NCBI GenBank assembly: GCA_025061735.1
Contig: JANXAU010000016.1
Span: 1-61,984 of the forward strand
DNA: 61,984 nt
Source of the DNA: Candidatus Bipolaricaulota bacterium
Lineage (GTDB): Bacteria > Bipolaricaulota > Bipolaricaulia > RBG-16-55-9 > DRXL01
Direction: 5' to 3'
Of the stretch, positions 43,320 to 50,609 are shown piece after piece. The notes beneath the pieces are model-generated. The model ran no database searches. It saw nothing but the letters and a program-made list of their open reading frames with translations, and was not told the origin of the DNA. Position numbers and translations under genes: made by a program. Each line of letters begins with the position of its first letter. Position 1 is the first letter of the stretch.

Positions 43320-44146
43320 TCTATCACGTTGAGCGTTTTGAGGCGCTCGGCTCGACCAACGATTATCTGAAGCAGATTGCGGAATCCGGCGCGCCTGAGG
43401 GCACGGTCGTCATCGCCGAAGAACAGACAGCGGGCAAGGGGCGCTTGGGCCGCAGTTGGGACTCTCCCGAGGGCGGGGCGTGGTTCTCCGTGTTACTCAA
43501 GCCGCCGATCCCCGTCGAGCAAGCGGGCTGGGTTTCTCTTCTGATCGCTGTCTCGCTCGCGCGCGCTCTGCGAGAACGCTGGGGAGTCCCCGTGGGCGTC
43601 AAGTGGCCTAATGATCTGTATGTGATGAGACCTAACCCCCTAGCTCCCTTCCCCGCAGGGGAAGGGGGAAGCTCCCCTCCCGGTGTCGGGGAGGGGACGG
43701 GAGAGAGGTTCGCCAAGCTCGGCGGAATCTTAATCGAGCTGAGCAGCCAAGCCCAAAAGATCGAGTGGCTCGTCGCCGGCATTGGAGTCAACGTGAATAA
43801 TGAGCCTCCAAAAGAGACTCGTGTTCCCGCGACGTCGCTGGCCCGCGAGCTGGGAAGGACTCTCTCTCTTGAAGAGTTCCTCGACGCGGTTCTCGATGCC
43901 ATCGCTCACGACTACGAGCGATTTCTCGCCGAGGGACCTGAGTTCGTGCGTCGGCAGTGGGAACGATTCTCGATCTTAGGAGAGCACGTCACCGTATGCT
44001 CCCCTCCCGGGGAGGGGCTAGAGGGGGAGGGGTCTTCTTATGAGGCTGATGTGCTGGGGTTGTCCGAATCTGGTAAACTGATCGTGCGCGTGGGGGGAAG
44101 AGTGCGCGAACTCTCCAGCGAGGAAGTGACGCTATGCCTGCCGTAG
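43316..44146 (+). CDS. birA: Biotin--[acetyl-CoA carboxylase] ligase with palindromic-element insertions
   Basis: The 276-residue protein attaches biotin to carboxylase carrier domains. Core motifs: ALGSTNDYLK, the biotinyl-AMP loop GKGRLGRSW (about 42-50) and KWPNDLYV (about 98-105). Usually the chain goes on with G-x-K-x-GGILIE; here about 25 extra residues (RPNPLAPFPAGEGGSS and SPPGVGEGTGERF) separate these motifs. A second Pro/Gly-rich insertion (SPPGEGLEGEGS) lies near the C-terminal domain. Both are encoded by GC-rich hairpin DNA. There is no N-terminal helix-turn-helix, so it is the monofunctional type. It overlaps ileS and purA at either end. Confidence 0.92.
   Translation: MIYHVERFEALGSTNDYLKQIAESGAPEGTVVIAEEQTAGKGRLGRSWDSPEGGAWFSVLLKPPIPVEQAGWVSLLIAVSLARALRERWGVPVGVKWPNDLYVMRPNPLAPFPAGEGGSSPPGVGEGTGERFAKLGGILIELSSQAQKIEWLVAGIGVNVNNEPPKETRVPATSLARELGRTLSLEEFLDAVLDAIAHDYERFLAEGPEFVRRQWERFSILGEHVTVCSPPGEGLEGEGSSYEADVLGLSESGKLIVRVGGRVRELSSEEVTLCLP
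43631..43708 (+). repeat. GC-rich double-hairpin element inside birA, in frame
   Basis: Two adjacent inverted repeats, CCCTTCCCC-GCA-GGGGAAGGG (43645-43665) and CCCCTCCC...GGGAGGGG (43674-43696), encode the 25-residue loop of BirA. The length keeps the frame. The family differs from copies 1-3 in sequence but has the same style. Confidence 0.75.
43999..44033 (+). repeat. Short GC-rich palindrome inside birA, in frame
   Basis: CCCCTCCC followed directly by GGGGAGGGG, then AGGGGGAGGGG, an alternative pairing partner. It encodes the SPPGEGLEGEG segment of BirA. Confidence 0.65.
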
Positions 44147-45447
44147 CCGTCTTGGGCGCACAGTGGGGCGACGAGGGCAAGGGGAAGGTCGTTCACTTGC
44201 TCTGTCGAGAGGCCGACTTTTGCGTGCGTTTCAACGGCGGCACCAACGCCGGCCATCGCGTCGTCACCAGTCGGGTTCCCTCTCTGGTAGGGGACGGTGC
44301 CGAGAGCGACAGCGAGCTGCCCGCGCAGGAGTTTAAGTTTCATCTCATCCCGTCAGGCGCGCTGCACGAGAACTGCACTGGCGTTTTGGGCAACGGCATG
44401 GTCGTGGACCCCTACGCGCTCGTCCAAGAACTCAATGCCCTGCGCGAGCTGCGCGGCAGCGACCCCGATATCTATATCAGCTACGGCGCGCATCTCTTGC
44501 TGCCCTATCATCCGATCATTGAGCGCTTAGAAGGCTCACAATCGGCGCTCGACACGACCGCCAAGGGGATCGGCCCGGCCTATCGAGACAAGGCCGCACG
44601 GATCGGCTTGAGAATGTCCGATCTGCTCTTCCCCCAAACGTTCTTGGAGAAGCTTGATAAAATCTTAGAGCGCTATCGGCGCATCTGGCCGGAGTCCAAA
44701 GAGCTGCAACAGTTCGAGAGCCAAGAACTGGGCGAAGATCTCCTAAGACTTTCAGAAGTCTTTCGCGAGCGCATTGTAGATACAGTTCAGCTCTTGCATG
44801 ACGCGCTCGACCAAGGGAAACTGATCGTCTTTGAGGGCGCTCAAGCCGCGCTGCTCGATCTGGACTTTGGAACCTATCCGTACGTGACGTCCTCGACGGC
44901 GACGATCGGCGGAATTGGTTCTGGCGCGGGCGTCCCTCCCAACCGAGTGGGTCGCATTATCGGCGTGGCCAAGGCGTATACGACGCGCGTGGGGCACGGC
45001 CCCTTCCCGACCGAGATTCACGGACCGTTGGGGGAGCATCTGCGTCAACAAGGGCACGAGTTCGGCACGACGACGGGACGCCCCAGACGCTGCGGCTGGC
45101 TCGATCTGGTCGCGTTGCGCTATGTGTCAAAGCTCAACGGTTTTACAGAACTAGCGCTCACCAAGCTCGACGTGCTGTCGGGTCTGTTTGAGATCCCCGT
45201 CGCGACGGCCTATCGCTATCACGGGCGCACGCTCTACGAATTTCCCGCGGTCTGCGAGATGCTTCATGAGTGCGAGCCGATCTACGAGCGCCTCCCCGGG
45301 TGGAAGGAGCCGCTGCAAGGATGCCAGACGTTTTCGGACCTGCCCCGCGCTGCCCAAGACTATATTCGCTTTATCGAAGACGAACTCAATCTGCCGATAT
45401 CGCTCATCTCCGTAGGCCCTGGCGAGGACGAGAACCTGTGGCGCTAG
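44134..45447 (+). CDS. purA: Adenylosuccinate synthetase
   Basis: PurA makes adenylosuccinate from IMP, aspartate and GTP, the first step to AMP. The 437-residue protein has the P-loop GDEGKGK (12-18, preceded by AQW), FNGGTNAGH, the IMP-binding TTAKGIGPAY and TTTGRPRRCGWLD. The GGTNAGH that usually continues with T reads R here, followed by about 12 unusual residues (SRVPSLVGDGAESDS) before FKFHLIPSG. The residues before IGG are STAT where SNCTAG is common. The start overlaps birA by 13 bases. The fold is clear in spite of these differences. Confidence 0.95.
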   Translation: MPAVAVLGAQWGDEGKGKVVHLLCREADFCVRFNGGTNAGHRVVTSRVPSLVGDGAESDSELPAQEFKFHLIPSGALHENCTGVLGNGMVVDPYALVQELNALRELRGSDPDIYISYGAHLLLPYHPIIERLEGSQSALDTTAKGIGPAYRDKAARIGLRMSDLLFPQTFLEKLDKILERYRRIWPESKELQQFESQELGEDLLRLSEVFRERIVDTVQLLHDALDQGKLIVFEGAQAALLDLDFGTYPYVTSSTATIGGIGSGAGVPPNRVGRIIGVAKAYTTRVGHGPFPTEIHGPLGEHLRQQGHEFGTTTGRPRRCGWLDLVALRYVSKLNGFTELALTKLDVLSGLFEIPVATAYRYHGRTLYEFPAVCEMLHECEPIYERLPGWKEPLQGCQTFSDLPRAAQDYIRFIEDELNLPISLISVGPGEDENLWR

Positions 45448-45455
45448 GGGGCTAC

Positions 45456-45485
45456 TTGCTTTTGCCCTGAGGGTTCTGTTACAAT
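45456..45485 (+). promoter_or_regulatory. Promoter of the small membrane protein gene
   Basis: TTGCTT (45456-45461) and TACAAT (45480-45485) are 18 bases apart, just after the purA stop. The start near 45492 gives a leader with GGGGAGG before the ATG at 45514. Confidence 0.6.
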
Positions 45486-45513
45486 AGGACGCCCGTTATG
45501 AAGGGGAGGCGTT

Positions 45514-45696
45514 ATGCGCAGGCTCTGGGGAAGCATAGTCGGGCTGGTGGGGCTAGAGAAGATAGCTTTGGCTCAAACCAACACGGCCCCCTACAGCCCC
45601 AGCGGCGGCGAGATGATCTTCATCGTCTTGCTCACGGCGATCGTCTTCGGCTTCTGGGTGCTCTACGAGTGGGTGCGCCGTCGTCACCCGGCCTGA
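45514..45696 (+). CDS. Small membrane protein (60 aa) of unknown function
   Basis: The 60 residues have a hydrophobic N-terminal stretch (SIVGLVGLEKIAL), a Pro/Ser/Gly loop (PYSPSGGEM) and a clear membrane helix (IFIVLLTAIVFGFWVLYEWV), ending in RRRH. The gene has its own promoter and a good Shine-Dalgarno site 8 bases before the ATG, which argues that it is real. I recognise no family. It lies between purA and the structured RNA region. Confidence 0.65.
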   Translation: MRRLWGSIVGLVGLEKIALAQTNTAPYSPSGGEMIFIVLLTAIVFGFWVLYEWVRRRHPA

Positions 45697-45704
45697 GAAG
45701 AGTG

Positions 45705-45839
45705 TAGCGGGAAGGGGTCGCCATCATACCCCCTCATCCTTAGGAAGGGCTTGGCGACCGCTCAGACGGCAGACGCCAAGTCGGAACCCCCTTTCCCGCG
45801 GGACGGTCTCCACCCCGGACCGTCCCGCTCCTTCCGCTA
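45705..45839 (+). ncRNA. Structured RNA region with alternative helices (candidate leader, riboswitch or sRNA)
   Basis: A closing helix pairs TAGCGGGAAGG (45705-45715) with CCTTCCGCTA (45830-45839), with one bulged G. Inside are GGTCGCC/GGCGACC (45716-45722 and 45753-45759) and CTTGGCG/CGCCAAG (45750-45756 and 45774-45780), which share bases and exclude each other. There is also an 11-base hairpin GCGGGACGGTC/GACCGTCCCGC (45798-45828). An intrinsic terminator follows 18 bases later and then the Por/Kor operon. I could not match it to SRP RNA, 6S, tmRNA or any riboswitch I know. Confidence 0.45.
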
Positions 45840-45857
45840 TGATTCTAGATTCTTCCC

Positions 45858-45878
45858 AGCCCCTCCGGGGGCTTTTTT
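45858..45878 (+). terminator. Intrinsic terminator between the structured RNA and the Por/Kor operon
   Basis: AGCCCC-TCC-GGGGGC with TTTTTT. It ends the upstream transcript or, if the structured region is a leader, would be the off-switch of an attenuator. Confidence 0.75.
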
Positions 45879-45907
45879 GATAAAGATCAATACCCGCGCT
45901 GATCGCT

Positions 45908-45940
45908 ATCATAGCTTTTTGGGGGCTTCCCCCTCTATGA
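45908..45940 (+). promoter_or_regulatory. Second leader hairpin before the operon
   Basis: ATCATAG...CTATGAT (45908-45914, 45934-45940) encloses GGGGG-CTT-CCCCC. It ends 13 bases before the AGGAGG of the first operon gene and could influence ribosome access. Confidence 0.5.
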
Positions 45941-45969
45941 TGAAGCGACGAAAGGAGGCGGCAGGCACC

Positions 45970-47310
45970 ATGGCGGCCGTAGCGAATCTTCCGCGAACTC
46001 TCTCTCTCTATGAGGAGATCCATCCCCCGTTGAGCGAATCTCAAGCGTTTGTGGAGTCCGATCGTTGTCTGGAGTGCGGTGGCCCCTCGGCGCCTGCGCC
46101 GTGCTTTGCCGCCTGTCCGGCTCAAGTCCCTGTGCCTCACTTTATTCGCGCCATCCGCGAGGGCCGCCCCGATGAAGCTGCGCGCTTGATCTTTGAAGCG
46201 AATATCTTGGGAGGCAGTTGCGCGCGCGTCTGCCCGGTCGAAGAGCTGTGCGAGGGCGCGTGTGTCTTAGTAAAAGAGGGCCGTCGCGCGGTGCAGATCG
46301 GACGATTGCAGAGATTCGCCACCGACGTTGCGCTCCAGAAGCAGTTGCACTTTTTCACCAGAACGCAGGCGAAGCTGCAGAGCGTCGGGGTGATCGGCGC
46401 GGGGCCGGCGGGACTGGCCTGTGCGGCCGAGCTAGCCAAGCGCGGCTATGACGTCGTCGTCTACGAGAGCCGCCCCGACCCCGGGGGCTTGATCACCTCC
46501 GCGATTGCCCCGTACAAACAGTGGCGCGAGCCACTCCCTCAAGAAGTGCAGATGATCGAGCGCCTGGGCGTGAAGTTTCGCTACGGGATCACCGTGGGCA
46601 GAGATCTATCTATAGACGAGCTGAAGCGGCGCCACGCGGCGCTCTTTTTGGGGGTAGGCTTGGGCAAAGACTTGCCCGCCCGACTGGAAGGGGAAAATCT
46701 GGCCGGGATTTGGAACTCGCTGGAGTTCATCGAAGCGATCAAGAACGGTGACCTTCCCAAGATCGGGTCTACGGTAGCCGTTATTGGCGGTGGCAACACG
46801 GCGATCGACGTGGCGCGCGAGGCGGTGCGCTTGGGAGCAACGAATGTGATGGTGCTCTATCGGCGCACCGAAGACCAAATGCCCGCGTTCAAGCACGAAG
46901 TCAAAGCCGCGCGCAAAGAGGGCGTGCACTTCTATTGGCTGACCGCGCCGCTAAGATTCATCGGCGAGGGGAGGGTGCGGGCGATCGAGTGTATTCACAT
47001 GAAGCTAGGCGCGCCCGATAAGTCGGGCCGCCCCGCCCCCGAACCCATCCCCGGCACGGAATTTCTGCTAGAAGTGGATACGGTGATCAAGGCCATCGGG
47101 CAAGAGAGACGCAGCGCATTACTGGAGCAATTTGGGATTGAGCTTTCTGGCGGCTTGGTGAAGGTGAACGAAGATTTTCAGACGAGCTGTGCGTCTATCT
47201 TCGCCGGGGGCGATTGTATTAACGGCGGAGGCACGGTCGTCGAGGCGGTCGCGCACGGCAAGCGCGCCGCCGAGGGAATAGATCGGTATCTCTCTCGCGT
47301 AGCTGCGTAA
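45970..47310 (+). CDS. NAD(P)-dependent FAD oxidoreductase of the GltD/NfnL type
   Basis: The 446-residue flavoprotein resembles the small subunit of glutamate synthase. It has an N-terminal domain with cysteine clusters (RCLECGG, FAACPAQVPVP, SCARVCPVEELCEGAC; about 30-100) for two 4Fe-4S clusters, an FAD Rossmann motif GVIGAGPAGLACA (about 141-153) and an NAD(P) motif GGGNTAIDVAREA (about 271-283). It probably passes electrons between NAD(P)H and ferredoxin or the oxidoreductases encoded next. A true GltD would sit beside gltB; here it starts the Por/Kor operon. The ATG at 45970 has AAAGGAGG 11 bases upstream. Confidence 0.88.
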   Translation: MAAVANLPRTLSLYEEIHPPLSESQAFVESDRCLECGGPSAPAPCFAACPAQVPVPHFIRAIREGRPDEAARLIFEANILGGSCARVCPVEELCEGACVLVKEGRRAVQIGRLQRFATDVALQKQLHFFTRTQAKLQSVGVIGAGPAGLACAAELAKRGYDVVVYESRPDPGGLITSAIAPYKQWREPLPQEVQMIERLGVKFRYGITVGRDLSIDELKRRHAALFLGVGLGKDLPARLEGENLAGIWNSLEFIEAIKNGDLPKIGSTVAVIGGGNTAIDVAREAVRLGATNVMVLYRRTEDQMPAFKHEVKAARKEGVHFYWLTAPLRFIGEGRVRAIECIHMKLGAPDKSGRPAPEPIPGTEFLLEVDTVIKAIGQERRSALLEQFGIELSGGLVKVNEDFQTSCASIFAGGDCINGGGTVVEAVAHGKRAAEGIDRYLSRVAA

Positions 47311-47323
47311 CGGAGGTGGAGCC

Positions 47324-47908
47324 GTGATCGAGATCCGCTGGCACGGACGAGGCGGTCAAGGGGCCAAGACGGTCGCACAGCTCTTGGCAGCGGCCGCCCT
47401 GCGCGGGGGACTGTGGGCGCAGGCGTTCCCCGAATACGGCCCCGAACGCAGCGGCGCTCCCGTTAGGGCTTTTACCCGCCTAGATCGCAGGGAGATCCGT
47501 CTCCACTGTGGGGTCTATCAACCGGATATCGTCGTGGTGCTCGATCCGACTCTTCTGGACTCTAAAGAAGTCGGAGTCTTGGAGGGGCTGAAGCGCCACG
47601 GCGTGCTCGTGGTGAACAGTCCCAAGAGCAGCGAGGAGCTACGCGAGCAGATCAAGTTCTCCGGGCGTATCGTCGCTCTGGACGCGAACCGATTAGCGCG
47701 CGAGGCCGGGACGCGCTTTGCCAACGTCGTGCTCTTGGGCGCGCTGGCCGCGTTGCTGCCAGAGGAGATCTCCCTCTCGGACGTGGAAGAAGAACTCCAG
47801 CTGACCATGCGCGACAAACCCAAGGCGCTCGAAGCGAATCTCGCCGCGCTGCGCGCGGGGTTTTACGCGCTAAGACGCCAACAAGAGCCTGAGGTGCTGG
47901 TATGCTGA
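47324..47908 (+). CDS. porC: Pyruvate:ferredoxin oxidoreductase gamma subunit
   Basis: The 194-residue subunit has the characteristic RWHGRGGQGAKTVAQLLAAAA start and FPEYGPERSGAPVRAF. It completes the CoA-binding part of the enzyme. The start is GTG, with GGAGG upstream, 14 bases after the flavoprotein stop. It overlaps the delta subunit by 7 bases. The operon order porC-porD-porA-porB is the usual four-subunit pyruvate type. Confidence 0.93.
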   Translation: MIEIRWHGRGGQGAKTVAQLLAAAALRGGLWAQAFPEYGPERSGAPVRAFTRLDRREIRLHCGVYQPDIVVVLDPTLLDSKEVGVLEGLKRHGVLVVNSPKSSEELREQIKFSGRIVALDANRLAREAGTRFANVVLLGALAALLPEEISLSDVEEELQLTMRDKPKALEANLAALRAGFYALRRQQEPEVLVC

Positions 47909-48189
47909 AGCGCTATCAAGAGTTGCCCATAGGGGGAGTCGTCGTCGGGGGGGCGACGCCCCAATTGGTGAAGACCGGGAGCTGGCGCTCTGGCCAGAAG
48001 CCCGTCTATGATCAGCAGCGCTGCATTCACTGTCTGCTCTGCTGGGTGCACTGCCCCGAAGCGACGATTCTGATTGAACGCGGGCAGATGCGCGGCTTCG
48101 ATTACGAGCACTGCAAGGGCTGCGGCCTCTGCGCGGAGCACTGTCCCACGGGTGCGATTCAGATGCTCAAGGAGACAGGAGGGTCGTGA
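47902..48189 (+). CDS. porD: Pyruvate:ferredoxin oxidoreductase delta subunit (2x4Fe-4S)
   Basis: The 95-residue ferredoxin-like subunit has two CxxCxxC-x3-CP clusters: CIHCLLCWVHCP (about 41-52) and CKGCGLCAEHCP (about 71-82). It carries electrons from the TPP site to free ferredoxin. The start overlaps porC and the stop overlaps the porA start (TGATG). Confidence 0.94.
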   Translation: MLKRYQELPIGGVVVGGATPQLVKTGSWRSGQKPVYDQQRCIHCLLCWVHCPEATILIERGQMRGFDYEHCKGCGLCAEHCPTGAIQMLKETGGS

Positions 48190-49379
48190 TGGCGTTGAAG
48201 ATGTTGGAGAGGGAAGAACGAACGCTGCTGACGGGCGCGGAGGCGGCTGCCCACGCGATGCGCCAGCTCCGTCCCGCCGTTGTCCCCGTCTATCCCATCA
48301 CCCCGCAGACGCCCATTATTGAGACATTTGCGCAGTTCGTCGCCGACGGATTGGTAGACACCGAGATCATCAACGTCGAGAGCGAACACAGCGCGATGAG
48401 CGCAGCGGTTGGCGCTTCGTGCGCGGGCGCGCGCGTGCTCACCGCGACAAGTTCCCAAGGGCTGGCCCTGATGCTCGAAATCTGTTACATCGCGTCGGCG
48501 ATGCGCTGCCCCATTGGGATGGCCGTCGGCAGTCGCGCCCTCTCCGGGCCTATTAATATTCACTGCGATCACTCCGATAGCATGATGGCCCGCGACGCCG
48601 GCTGGATCCAGATCTTCTGCGAGAACGCCCAAGAAGCTTACGATCTCTCGGTGGTCGGCCAAAGGCTCGCCGAAGACGGACGAGTGCTCTTGCCGGTGAT
48701 GACCATCCAAGACGGGTTTACGATCACGCACTCGGCCGAACCCGTTGCCCTCCTGCCCGACGACGCCGTAGCCGAGTTCGTCGGCGAATACCAAGCGCTC
48801 TATCCGTTGTTAGATACAGATCATCCGACGACGCAGGGGCCGTTTGCGTTGCCTGACTATTACTTTGAGATCAAGCGCCAGCAAGTAGATGCGATGGCGA
48901 ACGTCGGTGGCGTTTGGAGCGAGCTGCAAGAGGAGTTTGCCAAGCTGTCGGGGCGCTACTATCGCGGGGTCTTTGAAGCTTATAAGCTCGACGATGCCGA
49001 CTATGTCTATGTGATCTTGGGGGCGACCGCGGGGACAGCGAAAGTCGCGATAGATCGTCTGCGTCGGCAGCGCAAGCGCGTGGGGCTGCTGAAGCTCTGG
49101 CTCTTCCGGCCCTTCCCCGCCCGAGAGATCGCCCAGGCTCTCCAAGGACGCAAGGCCGTGGCGATCTTGGATCGTGCGCTCTCACTGGGGAGTTGGGGGC
49201 CGCTCTACTCTGAGATCAGCGCGGCGTTGAACGCGATCAGCGCTCGCCCAGTGCTCTATAACTATATCTACGGCCTAGGCGGGCGTGATATCCGCCCGGA
49301 GCAGCTCATGAGCATCGTGAACGATCTGGAATGCGAAGCCAACGCGGATGTGCAGCGCTTTATCGGGCTACGGGAGTGA
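48189..49379 (+). CDS. porA: Pyruvate:ferredoxin oxidoreductase alpha subunit
   Basis: The 396-residue subunit binds the TPP pyrimidine side and the substrate. Family features: VVPVYPITPQTPIIETFAQF and NVESEHSAMSAAVGASCAGARVLTATSSQGLALM in domain I, and a C-terminal domain with VGLLKLWLFRPFP. The ATG overlaps the porD stop by one base; a GTG 3 bases earlier is possible. The beta subunit begins 6 bases after the stop. Confidence 0.95.
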   Translation: MALKMLEREERTLLTGAEAAAHAMRQLRPAVVPVYPITPQTPIIETFAQFVADGLVDTEIINVESEHSAMSAAVGASCAGARVLTATSSQGLALMLEICYIASAMRCPIGMAVGSRALSGPINIHCDHSDSMMARDAGWIQIFCENAQEAYDLSVVGQRLAEDGRVLLPVMTIQDGFTITHSAEPVALLPDDAVAEFVGEYQALYPLLDTDHPTTQGPFALPDYYFEIKRQQVDAMANVGGVWSELQEEFAKLSGRYYRGVFEAYKLDDADYVYVILGATAGTAKVAIDRLRRQRKRVGLLKLWLFRPFPAREIAQALQGRKAVAILDRALSLGSWGPLYSEISAALNAISARPVLYNYIYGLGGRDIRPEQLMSIVNDLECEANADVQRFIGLRE

Positions 49380-49385
49380 GCAGCG

Positions 49386-50336
49386 ATGCCAAACACCAAA
49401 GCCTTAGCGATGCGCGAAGAACGCGAGAAGCGCTTCACGGGGGCACACGCGCTCTGCGCCGGCTGCGGCACTCCCATCGCCGTGCGCGCCGTGCTCAACG
49501 CCATCGAAGAACCCGTAGTAGTGGTCACGGCCACGGGCTGTCTGGAGGTCGCCACGACGCGCTACCCCACGACCGCGTGGAACGTCCCGTGGCTGCACGT
49601 GGCGTTTGAGAACGCGGCGGCGGTGGCCAGCGGCGTCGAGAGCGCCTATCGCGTCTTGCGGCGGCGTGGCCGGATCTCCAAAGAGATCAGAGTGGTCGCG
49701 TTTGCCGGCGATGGCGGCACGTATGATATCGGGCTGCAGGCGCTCTCGGGGGCGTTAGAACGGGGACACAGATTTCTCTACGTCTGCTGCGACAACGAGG
49801 CCTACATGAACACAGGCAATCAGCGCTCCGGGGCCACGCCCTTCGCCGCGCAGACGACAACCGCGCCCGTGGGCCAAGAGAGTTTCGGCAAGATCCAAAG
49901 ACGCAAAGATCTCACCGAGATCGTCGTTGCCCATCGCATTCCCTACGTCGCACAGGCTTCGATTGGGGATTGGTACGATTTGGTGACCAAAGTGCGCAAG
50001 GCGGTCTCCCAAGACGGCCCGTCGTTTATCAACGTGATGACGAGCTGTCCGCGCGGCTGGGGGCATGACTCCAGCCAGACGGTCAAGATCACGCGATTGG
50101 CGATTGAGACGTGCTTCTGGCCGCTCTTTGAGGTCGAAGACGGTCGTTGGAGGCTCACTTATATCCCCGAGGAGAAGCTGCCCATAGAGATGTGGCTGCG
50201 GCCGCAGAAGCGCTTCGCGCATCTGTTTGAGCCGCAAGAGCAGACCGAACTCTTGAGGGAGATCCAAAAGCAAATAGATCGCGACTGGGAGAGGCTGTTA
50301 CGGCGCTGCGAGGTGAGCGCGAGTGCAAGCGTATAA
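49386..50336 (+). CDS. porB: Pyruvate:ferredoxin oxidoreductase beta subunit
   Basis: The 316-residue subunit binds TPP diphosphate (FAGDGGTYDIGLQALSGAL; about 106-124), with the downstream CDNEAYMNTGNQRSGATPF typical of PorB. Four cysteines for the proximal 4Fe-4S cluster are placed at CAGCG, ATGC and further on (CPRGW). It overlaps the next ferredoxin gene by 14 bases, which couples the Por half and the Kor half of the operon. Confidence 0.95.
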   Translation: MPNTKALAMREEREKRFTGAHALCAGCGTPIAVRAVLNAIEEPVVVVTATGCLEVATTRYPTTAWNVPWLHVAFENAAAVASGVESAYRVLRRRGRISKEIRVVAFAGDGGTYDIGLQALSGALERGHRFLYVCCDNEAYMNTGNQRSGATPFAAQTTTAPVGQESFGKIQRRKDLTEIVVAHRIPYVAQASIGDWYDLVTKVRKAVSQDGPSFINVMTSCPRGWGHDSSQTVKITRLAIETCFWPLFEVEDGRWRLTYIPEEKLPIEMWLRPQKRFAHLFEPQEQTELLREIQKQIDRDWERLLRRCEVSASASV

Positions 50337-50580
50337 GATCGGGAGCTACGCGCTCGTTGTAGAGCCAAAGCGCTGCAAGGGCTGTGCGCTCTGTGTGTAC
50401 AGTTGCCCGAAACAGATCCTCTTCTTGAACGGCTCGGGGAAGATCGCCGTGAAAGAGATCGAGCCGTGTATCTTCTGTCGAATATGCGAGATGCGCTGTC
50501 CCGATTTTGCGATCTGGGTGGAGAAGGCCCTCACCCCCGGCCCCTCTCCCGTGATGACTCACGGGAGAGGGGTGGCGTAG
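50323..50580 (+). CDS. korD: 2-oxoacid:ferredoxin oxidoreductase delta subunit, tail encoded by a palindromic element
   Basis: The ferredoxin subunit has two cluster motifs: CKGCALCVYSCP (about 18-29) and CIFCRICEMRCP (about 49-60). The final ~17 residues (ALTPGPSPVMTHGRGVA) are encoded entirely by the GC-rich palindromic element that follows and end at a stop inside it. The ferredoxin domain is complete before that. The start is GTG with GAGGTGA upstream. The gene overlaps porB and begins the 2-oxoglutarate-type set korD-korA-korB-korC. Confidence 0.9.
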   Translation: MQAYKIGSYALVVEPKRCKGCALCVYSCPKQILFLNGSGKIAVKEIEPCIFCRICEMRCPDFAIWVEKALTPGPSPVMTHGRGVA

Positions 50581-50594
50581 CCGGGGTGAGGGCC
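50526..50594 (+). repeat. GC-rich palindromic element, copy 3 (korD tail to korA)
   Basis: GGCCCTCACCCC...CCCCTCTCCCGTG-ATGAC-TCACGGGAGAGGGG...GGGGTGAGGGCC. The arms are nearly identical to copy 1 at 20169. It supplies the 3' end of korD and separates it from korA. Confidence 0.85.
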
Positions 50595-50609
50595 AGTCAG
50601 AAAAAGAGT

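Noticed and set aside
45705-45839. Structured region as SRP RNA, 6S RNA, tmRNA or RNase P RNA
   Set aside because: The SRP domain IV loop, the tmRNA tRNA-like end and the RNase P core motifs are all absent, and I could not build the 6S central bubble with confidence.
45751-45969. Upstream extension of the operon flavoprotein to an ATG at 45751
   Set aside because: The extra 73 residues run through the structured RNA and the terminator and have no family counterpart. The ATG at 45970 has AAAGGAGG upstream.
50403-50609. Longer KorA N-terminus starting within korD
   Set aside because: It is an out-of-frame reading of korD and of the palindromic element. The conserved KorA start is at 50610.
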